Below, one piece after another: positions 56,851 through 64,000 of a DNA stretch of 64,000 nt. The notes below the pieces were generated by a model. The model saw only the letters and a program-made list of their open reading frames with translations, had not been told where the DNA came from and did no database searches. Each line of letters opens with the position of its first letter. The stretch's first letter is position 1. Made by a program: the position numbers and the translations under genes. Source of the stretch: Xenopus tropicalis (Eukaryota > Chordata > Amphibia > Anura > Pipidae); NCBI RefSeq assembly GCF_000004195.4, contig NC_030681.2, forward strand, positions 92,573,681 to 92,637,680, written 5' to 3'.

Positions 56851-57720
56851 ATACACAAAAAGATCTGTTTCTTCGGCAAGTTCACCAAGTGAGTAAACCT
56901 ATCTGTGCTGCCCTCATAACCATTCTGTCAGAATACAATGATTGATGGATGTATTGCCACCTAGTGGCCACCTTTATGAAAGCAGTTATAAAAAACCTGC
57001 ATTTAGTATGTCAGCAGGAAGTGACCTATTTCACAGGAAGTTTCAGTGTTTCAGCCTCATTTTGGATGTCATCTCCTTGTGTGGTGTTTCTTCCTCAGTC
57101 CTGGGACATCAATTGTCTGTAAGTGTTATTGCACCAATACACCTGTACACCTATGTAGAAGTGTGTTTATACCTGTTCTCTATATATACATCATACTGAA
57201 TTGTTGTTGTTTGTATTGCATTTCAGTTTCACAAAATGAAAAAGCCCATAAAAATATAATAGAATAAAAACGTTGGAATCGACCAATAAATATTACAAGA
57301 AAGGAACTTCTTCTGTTTATTGAAGATTCTGGCTATTGTTTAGCTGACTGTCTAGCTGCACACACACAGTACAGTGCCATGAGGGCAGTACACTATTCCT
57401 AATAGGCCCACTTTAAGGTGGGCGAGATCATATTAATCTGGTCACTCAGCCCTCGGGCTGAACAATTGGATCTAGTTGACGGGATGCAGGCTATTAGGAC
57501 CTCATCAACAAGCCAATGCGTCACAACAACATTTTTAAACCTGCCTGATCGCATCTGCCTGATTTTTTCCCATACTGGAGGAAACCATCAAGTGTGATGT
57601 TATCACGGAAAAAGCCCATATACATAGATGGCCCCATACAGGGACCGATAAAAGCAGACAGACCGTAGCTTATCAGCCTGTGTATGGGCACCTTTATTCC
57701 CATTAAGTGTACAGGTGACC
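56851..57720. repeat. Diverged MITE-like sequence with GGCCATACAC / GTGTATGGGC ends
   Basis: GCTGGCCATACACAAA near 56844 and CTGTGTATGGGCACC near 57680 resemble the ends at 21484. The middle includes unrelated sequence (56950-57410). Assignment is tentative. Confidence 0.35.
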
Positions 57721-58040
57721 TGCATAGTGTAAAATCACAGGTGCATGACGTTACATATGAAGATTGAATCTCATCTGCTCCTCTGGGCACCTCACATACA
57801 GAAGTGGCCATTCCAATTGTGGAACAGCTCAGCATGTTAGATTGCTGTTTATACCTTAGCAGGGAAGTGATTAGATGTGTAGCAGAGTGGTCTTGCTGAT
57901 CTGAGAAAGTCCATTCTAAATTAGAAAACCTAAAAGAACGCTTTTTATTTTTATTATTAATAACCTATATTTATACAAAGATTTAAATTTTTTATCAGTA
58001 CAACACTGTTGAATGAAGAGTTATTTTTTTGGAAAAATAC

Positions 58041-58046
58041 TTTATT
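58041..58046 (-). terminator. Candidate poly(A) signal AATAAA
   Basis: Minus-strand AATAAA followed within 30-45 bases by GT-rich CAGTGTTGTACTG. This is the usual arrangement for cleavage and polyadenylation. Needs transcript evidence to prefer it over the alternatives. Confidence 0.45.
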
Positions 58047-58680
58047 GAAAAACAGTTGGGACTGGAATACAGAGACCATAAACCATGTACTGTTTTAGTG
58101 TGATTAATGAATACTGTGGATGGCAAGCTGCTATATATTTCCTTCCACCACAGGACAATTGAAATCAATTCTTGTGACTTTATTTATATTGTTCTACAAT
58201 GACTGCATCTGTAAAAAATGTAGCTAAAGGTAATTGTAAATATACAAGTTTAGCCCAATTGCAAAAATGGAAGAAGCAACAGATTCTATAACTTTTCAGT
58301 TAGAGTAAAAACTCATTTACAGAAATTATAAAATGGAAAGTTTGTTCCACAACTCCAAAAACAAATTACAGCTAATGCCACAAACAGATGGTGTTGGAAG
58401 AAATATGCAAAGCCTTCTGGAACGTATTCTTGTCAGTTCTACAGAATGTACAAGAACAATGCATTGAAAACAACTTTATCCTTACACACAAAGCAATGCA
58501 AACTTATCTAGTATTCACCTTGTACTGAAACAGCACAAAGAAATCCCATTTGAACAGAAAGAGTTGGCCAGAGAGAAGCACCCAATCCGAAATCTGGGGC
58601 AAACAAGCGTGACAACTTGATAAATATTTCTATACATTTACAGTTGCTTCATTCCAAACCTGCTCCCTAGCAACCACAGC

Positions 58681-58898
58681 ATCTACAGCAAGGGTGGGCA
58701 AACTACCGCCCGCGGGCCACGTCTGGCCCTTTGGTCTGTTTAATCCAGCCCGCCCACTGTGCAAGTCTCATCACGTCAGACTTTGGGGACTAACAAAGTC
58801 TGGGGACTAACAAGCGGAAACGGCGTAACGCTGGCCCGACCTATCGGTAAGTCAATGTGGCCCCTGAGCCAAAAAGTTTGCCCACCCCTGATCTACAG
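58681..58898. mobile_element. hAT-type MITE (CAAGGGTGGGCAAAC) in the ogfrl1 3' UTR
   Basis: The element is 58689-58890 with perfect ATCTACAG duplications. Ends CAAGGGTGGGCAAACT and GTTTGCCCACCCCTG. Short internal duplication of GGGGACTAACAA. 202 bp, no coding. Confidence 0.92.
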
Positions 58899-58981
58899 TA
58901 TATTAATTTACAGCTTTTTACAATTTTCTGAATTCACTGCATGTCTCAGCTGCATTTGTAGGATACCTTTTTATCTGACAC

Positions 58982-59405
58982 TTAAAGGAAGGAAAGGCAT
59001 TTTGGCATTTTACTGCCACAATAGTGCCACCTAGAACACTATATTTATTCTGCAGAAAGCTTTACTATACCTGAGTAAATAGCCCTAGAAGCTCTGTATA
59101 TTTAAGATAGCAGCTGCTATTTTAGTTCGGTCTCAGAAGCTTCTGTGCTGCAGCTCTAACTGCTGGTTAGCTCAGATTACACAGCACAGCTGGGAAGAGG
59201 AGAGAGATAAGGAGGGGGAGAAGGGAGGGGGTAAGAGGAGCAAACCGAGCAGACTTGTGCCGTGTCCTGAAGGATTTTTCTGAGACACAAAAGAAGAAAT
59301 CCTGTGTTTCTTTTGATAGAGGACTCAGTGCAGCTTTTCTGTGAATGCCTATGGCTGTATTTATTTCTTGATAAAGCTTACTTAGTTCTTTTCCTTCTTC
59401 TTTAA
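58982..59405 (-). mobile_element. T2/Kolobok-type MITE, copy C, in the ogfrl1 3' UTR
   Basis: TTAA at 58982-58985 and 59402-59405. Reverse orientation relative to copies A and B: CTATATTTATTCTGCAGAAA near the left matches their right parts. Ends AAAGGAAGGAAAGG and CCTTCTTCTTT. Confidence 0.85.
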
Positions 59406-59743
59406 GATAACAATTGACAATTTGATGATGTTTGAAAGCATGGTGTTTGACTTTCAGTATTATAAGATGATTGTTTGAATAGAAACCTCAGGTTCCATAT
59501 TTTTTATTTCATCCCACTAGGAAGTTGTCTGCTGCTTTTTAAAAACTGGCTTCAACAATATCATGCTTTTAGGAAACCCCCTCACCTTCCCGAAGCTGGT
59601 GCATCATCTTTGGTGTTTCTCCCAGTTGTCACATGAAAAGAACTAGACTTGCACATTGCCAGTAGTTTAAAATAAGTCAATTTGAAATTGCATGTGCACA
59701 TTTTGCCACCCCCAGTAAATTAGGATTTAATTGTCTTTCAAGA

Positions 59744-59970
59744 TGGCAATACACAGAATATGGTGGGGCAAATTATTGATGATATCATCGGTGCGTGTAT
59801 GGCCAGCTTTACGGACCAATATCTGGCAGAATATTGGCCATATGTTGATCACGCAAGTTTAGAAATCTCATGGGGACAAGGAGCATGCCAGCTCAATGAT
59901 GTGGTCCTCATCCTGAGGGCCTGTATCCCATCACCTCAAGGTGGACATATTGGGGAAAGATGCAGTCATT
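59744..59970. repeat. Relic of the GGCCATAC repeat
   Basis: GTGTATGGCCAGC and GAATATTGGCCATATG recall 21484. The 71-codon frame over it has no domain and is rejected. Confidence 0.4.
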
Positions 59971-61408
59971 TGTAATGGCTCTAAAAGTTGTTAAATCAAA
60001 CATGTAGTTGTCTGATGCAATGCAAAGCCTTTGCACTCCACACTGTTTGTTTCTGAAGTGCTAAATTGATACTCTTAAACTTATTTGTACAAAATTCCAG
60101 AATGACACCTCCCCAAAGCTAGATAACTAGGAAACAACAGGATCAGATATATTTTTGATTTTTTTAATATATCACACAGTGCAAAGGGAAGCCTTTGTAA
60201 TGTTGCTTGCAATTACATGGATGAGTAGTTTGCAGAAAAGATTGTACAAAGTACTGAGACCCTAGTTTTGCAAGAAAACTTGGGTCCCGACTGGTAGACC
60301 TGTTTTATCAAATCAGCTTAATCATCATTTAGATGAAGGGTGGCACAATATACATATTAAATTAGTTCAGTTGCCAGTTTAGAATGACCAGAATGTTTGA
60401 ATATTGTACATTAGAAAACTCTTTTGAAAAACCATAGATTAATATAATTATATAGAAAAAAAAATCTGCTACATCTCTGGCACATAGATGCATTTCCAGG
60501 TAAATATCTTGTTGCAAGCAATGGCAATGTCAGTAACTACTGGGGGGGATGGGGCATATTGACACCTTATTTTTGAGCTACTTAAAATGTGGCACACAGT
60601 GCCAGAATCAGCTCTGTGTGCCATTGCCCTTAATGAAAGCTTAGCTCATCCATTCTGCATTTATATTGTGGCAAAATAAATAAACATAAAACATATGAAT
60701 GCATTCTGTGGTTGTTTACTTAATCTCTAGCATAGCTAAACATCCAGAAAGCATAAAAAGGAACACTTCCTAGTCATTTTTACCTAATTACAAAGAGATT
60801 ACGCTAACTTGGAGAGACGTTTTTATCTAATAGATATACAAAAATAATTACAATTCTTGTTGCGTATATCACAGAAGTACAAAAACCTATATGAATTCAG
60901 AAAAAAAATTTTTTTAGACTCTAATATTTTCTTGCAAGAAATTCTGCACTATGGGCTTCTTGCGTGCTCAATATAATTTACATTTACATGATGTATCCTT
61001 TGAGCACAGACCGAGCAGAAACAGGAATGGTCATGTTACATTCAGGATGAAAATCACCAGCTTATTTTAGTTTTCAGTGTGTCAAATTGGCTAATTTGTC
61101 TTTTGGTGTGGTGCCTTTATAAGAACCAAGCAGCCACTAGCTACACACCATTAAACACAGCGAGCCAGGATTTCTTCATTCCCAAATGTTAGACTGACTA
61201 TAAGTCTACAGACTTGGCACGGGGCACTTATAGTAATGCAGGAGAAAAATGGACTGTATCCCTAGAGATTCACTTAAGGCCTTAAATAAAGATTACATTA
61301 CATCCTAGATAGTGACAGTGAATGTTACACTTTTCGTTTTTTACTCATAAAGGGGCAAAATGTGAAAAATAATATTGTAACATTTGGAGCTTTTATTTGG
61401 CTAGATCT

Positions 61409-62219
61409 TTAGGTAAAAGGTCCAGTTTCTGAACCTTCTACTTTAAGCTCGGTCACATTACTGTTTGATGTACCAGGCGATAAGCTGCACAAACAGTCTT
61501 TGCTTTCTTTCTCAGTATACTCTACTACTACAATGTTTTCTTTACAGCATGTTTCACGGTCAGCTTCAGGTCTTTTTAAGTCATGTTCTGTGTCCAGAGA
61601 CCTGGTTTCACTATTGCCAGAGTCCGTTTCCTCTGCTTTAGAGCTACTGTCCTCAGCTGTGACTGTTCCATCATCACAAGCTTCCGTTTGCCCTGTTTTA
61701 GAGCTATTATTCTCTGATGTTACTGTTCCATCATCACAAACTTCTGTTTCATTGACAGAAATAACTTCAGCTGTTGCCTGTCTGTGAATTTCAGCAGTTT
61801 GCATGGTTTCTGTTCCCTTTTCTTCATCATGCTGAACTGCTGGGCTCTCTGGGGCTTTGATGCTTTTGGCAGGCCTTGATTTTTTTTCTACATGAGAGTG
61901 TTTTTTCTGGGAGCTTGGCGTGGTTGTTTTTTTAGTAGCTTTGTTTTCATCTGCCTTCTGTTTATCTGGTGGTCCCCATATAAAGTGTTCAGGCGGTTCA
62001 TAATGATAGCAGGCAAAACGTAAAAGTTTTCTCCTTTGCCTTCTGTCTTTAATGGTGTATACAAAATACTCCAGTGCACTCTGCTTCATATTTGGAATAG
62101 TGTTGGCAACAATAGACTCCTGAAGAAAGAGCTTTACTAGTGGTGGCTTAAAGTTTTCATAGCCAAGCTCTCCGAGACTTTTCAGAATCCGGGTAATTCT
62201 TAAATAATTGTGCTGTGAT
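61409..62219 (-). CDS. ogfrl1: ogfrl1 last coding exon (opioid growth factor receptor-like 1)
   Basis: A terminal exon of 811 bp: one base completing a split codon, then 269 residues and a TAA stop at 61409-61411. The acceptor is TATTTTTTCAG with a pyrimidine-rich tract, directly before the exon, and the protein starts SQHNYLRITRILKSLGELGY. The first 85 residues are the end of the conserved OGFr domain (KQSALEYFVYTI, then RRKLLRFA and HFIWGPP). They match OGFRL1 better than OGFR, which has a diverged sequence here. The rest is a polar, disordered tail: a Lys/Ser-rich part (KKTTTPSSQKKHSHVEKKSR), then an acidic part with two tandem 20-residue repeats, each starting with CDDGTVT. The molecular role of OGFRL1 is poorly known. 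OGFR itself binds met-enkephalin. Earlier exons lie right of the window. Confidence 0.93.
61625..61744 (-). repeat. Two 60-bp tandem repeats in the ogfrl1 tail
   Basis: Two adjacent 60-bp units encode VCDDGTVTSENNSSKTGQTE and ACDDGTVTAEDSSSKAEETD. The plus strand shares TTTTAGAGCTA-type and CTGTTCCATCATCACAA sequences at 60-bp spacing. Confidence 0.9.
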
Positions 62220-63869
62220 CTGAAAAAATATAATAAAATATTAACTGTAGGCAATAAAAAGAATGGCAATCATTTTAGAGATCTTTGTGCTTTGATTGGC
62301 CAAAATAAAAATTTTGCATGTCTCTCCCTACTGTGTCAGACTGTGTTGTATATTTACTGTATCAGACTGCAAAGTAGGTAGAAGAGATATTGTTCATAGT
62401 GGGTGATAATGGGCTCAGTTTTACCCCATTACAGGGCCTAGGACTGCGGTCCTTTTATTATTTTAATAAATGAGCCCTTTCTACTTTAAGACATAGCTTC
62501 TCCAGAATTAGAAGTCCAGTGGAGACACTGAAGATCATGTAGCAATTAACAATACATAATTAAAAATGTGATTTAAACATTTCTCTTAAATCCACCTGAT
62601 CTAAATTATTGTCACTTTAACTAAAGGATTCTTCTGACCCTGGATGTAGTATTGATCAAACAGCTTACAGTTTCCACCTTGCATATCTAGCAGCTCATAA
62701 TATTTCCATGCTGCAGGGCTGATTATTATTCTGCTGTAATTCATGCTGCAAAAGGAATAGTTGTTTGTAATTTCTGTGAGATTTAACCATCCATTCTGAT
62801 CCTGATACTGTGTGACACTACTGTTTCCTATTTAATCTCCGTTTTCCTGCAATTGAAACAACTCAATGTGTTGTGCATCTCATCCCAGAAAGTCAATTTT
62901 ATGTTTAATTACCCTTCAATTGGTTTATTACAATTACTATAAACATTGTCTGAGGGAAAAACAGAAGGACAAACAACAAGCAGTCTTTTTAAGTACCCTT
63001 AAACCCATTATGGGGTGCACACTCAGCTGTAAGCTTATTCACGTATTGTATTTTAAGTGTTTTCCGCATTTGCCAACAGAACAATTCATTTCTTATAAGC
63101 AACTGTTTAACCTCCTGATCCATACATACTCAGGGATTTAAAAATAGGAAGGTTTAAGTATTTCTTTTAACTAAATTACAGAATGAACCATCAGAATTGC
63201 AGAATAAGAGCGGTAATCCTTTGATGTTGTTTCTTTATTGAACCATGTAATTTTATTCATTTAGCTTTGATCACTGTGGACTGACATACATGAGATCAAA
63301 AGCAGTTTAAAAAGTAAAGGCTTAAAACAAAGGCACAACATAAAAGACATTTCAAATATCTAATGTGTTTATATGGAGTCAAAGGAAAGTGTTTGCGTAT
63401 AAATTGTTTGCGTATCATAACCACCCTGCAAGAAATCATGGATGAAGATATATCACAGGACAGGGTCCTTTTATGCCTCAATCTGGGCTGTTCTGCAATA
63501 TATTTTCATCAATAAAAAAATTGCTCTAGATACTAAATTATTTAAACTTTTAAAAAATTGCAATGTTAAAAAAAATGTAGTCCCAAATGAACAGCTTTAT
63601 TCGTTTATCCAAATTTGAAATGAGACGAAGCACTGGCTGCTTCAAGGATATTGCAGCTGCCATCTTTAAAAGCAACATTAGCCAATGGGCATGATCTTTC
63701 TCTTTTAATTGACCCAGAATACATCATCCTCTTCTCACACACATGGTAACTGATGTTAACATTTCAGTGCAAGTGAGACAGCTGTTTGAGCTGCAGAGTT
63801 CAATATTTGCTGGTTATTAAATAGTATTAGGCAATGCCCATGACACTATCCACGATACTTGCAAATATA
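62220..63869 (-). other. ogfrl1 intron (part)
   Basis: AT-rich sequence upstream of the last exon on the minus strand. I searched it by eye for the preceding OGFr-domain exon and found none, so that exon should be beyond 64000. Frames at 62866 and 63296 have no domain. Confidence 0.7.
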
Positions 63870-64000
63870 CAGTGGCTTGCAAAAGTATTCGGCCCCCTTG
63901 AACTTTTCCACATTTTGTCACATTACAGCCACAAACATGAATTAATTTTATTGGAATTCCACGTGAAAGACCAATACAAAGTGGTGTACACGTGAGAAGT
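63870..64000. mobile_element. Left end of a second Tc1 family, cut by the window edge
   Basis: After TA at 63868-63869 the sequence runs CAGTGGCTTGCAAAAGTATT and continues with a CATTTTGTCACATTACAGCC block. This is a Tc1-like inverted repeat distinct from that at 19071. Only 131 bp are visible, so whether it has a transposase or is a MITE cannot be told. It sits in the ogfrl1 intron. Confidence 0.8.

Larger units (their letters stand above)
58020..61408 (-). other. ogfrl1: Probable ogfrl1 3' UTR
   Basis: Sequence downstream of the ogfrl1 stop codon, on the minus strand, without another gene before a good poly(A) signal at 58041. Length about 3.4 kb is plausible for this gene but is inferred. 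It carries a hAT MITE (58689-58890), a T2 MITE (58982-59405) and a relic (59744-59970). Earlier AATAAA signals (for example 61397-61392 and 58184-58179) could give shorter forms. Confidence 0.5.

Noticed and set aside
59760..59975. 71-codon frame in the ogfrl1 3' UTR
   Set aside because: Lies on a GGCCATAC repeat relic and has no domain.
61500..61787. 95-codon plus-strand frame
   Set aside because: Antisense of the ogfrl1 exon, opened by its 60-bp repeats.
62220..64000. A preceding ogfrl1 exon
   Set aside because: I looked on the minus strand for OGFr-domain codons with splice sites and found none; it should lie beyond the window.

Overview
The window is vertebrate nuclear DNA and almost certainly from a clawed frog (Xenopus). 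It is AT-rich and gene-poor, and it is crowded with short palindromic DNA transposons whose ends and target sites match families known from Xenopus. These include T2/Kolobok MITEs (TTAA target, AAAGG ends), hAT MITEs with 8-bp target duplications and PIF/Harbinger-like MITEs with TWA target duplications. There are also CR1/L2 LINE fragments and two Tc1 families. X. tropicalis and X. laevis cannot be told apart from what I can see. No prokaryotic features, CRISPR arrays, rRNA or tRNA genes were found.

Host gene content is about 1%. The only host coding segment I can support is the terminal coding exon of ogfrl1 (opioid growth factor receptor-like 1) on the minus strand at 61409-62219. It has a clear splice acceptor and a probable 3' UTR of about 3.4 kb reaching an AATAAA signal near 58041. 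The earlier exons lie to the right of the window, and 62220-64000 is intron. Everything left of about 58 kb looks intergenic.

Region by region. 0-9 kb: LINE CR1 fragments on the minus strand, one with a 16-unit, 41-bp minisatellite in its 3' UTR and a reverse-transcriptase core deletion; two LTR-like segments; and a small hairpin insertion with a 14-bp target duplication. 9-18 kb: T2, hAT and Harbinger MITEs, several nested. 19-20.7 kb: an intact Tc1 transposon with identical 210-bp inverted repeats and a full 340-residue DD34E transposase. 25.5-29 kb: a degenerate 27-bp minisatellite bracketed by two sister MITEs and invaded by a T2 MITE and a chromodomain Gypsy element whose 5' junction has been inverted. 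30-36 kb: long palindromic MITEs and a composite hAT/Harbinger MITE that is a near twin of one at 15.8 kb. 38-57 kb: more MITEs, microsatellites, degraded LINEs and a mariner-like composite. 58-64 kb: the ogfrl1 3' end, with MITEs inside its 3' UTR, and the start of a second Tc1 family at the right edge.

Only two sequences here look able to make protein: the ogfrl1 exon and the Tc1 transposase. The others are pieces of old elements. Boundaries given with matching target duplications are base-accurate by eye; others are approximate.
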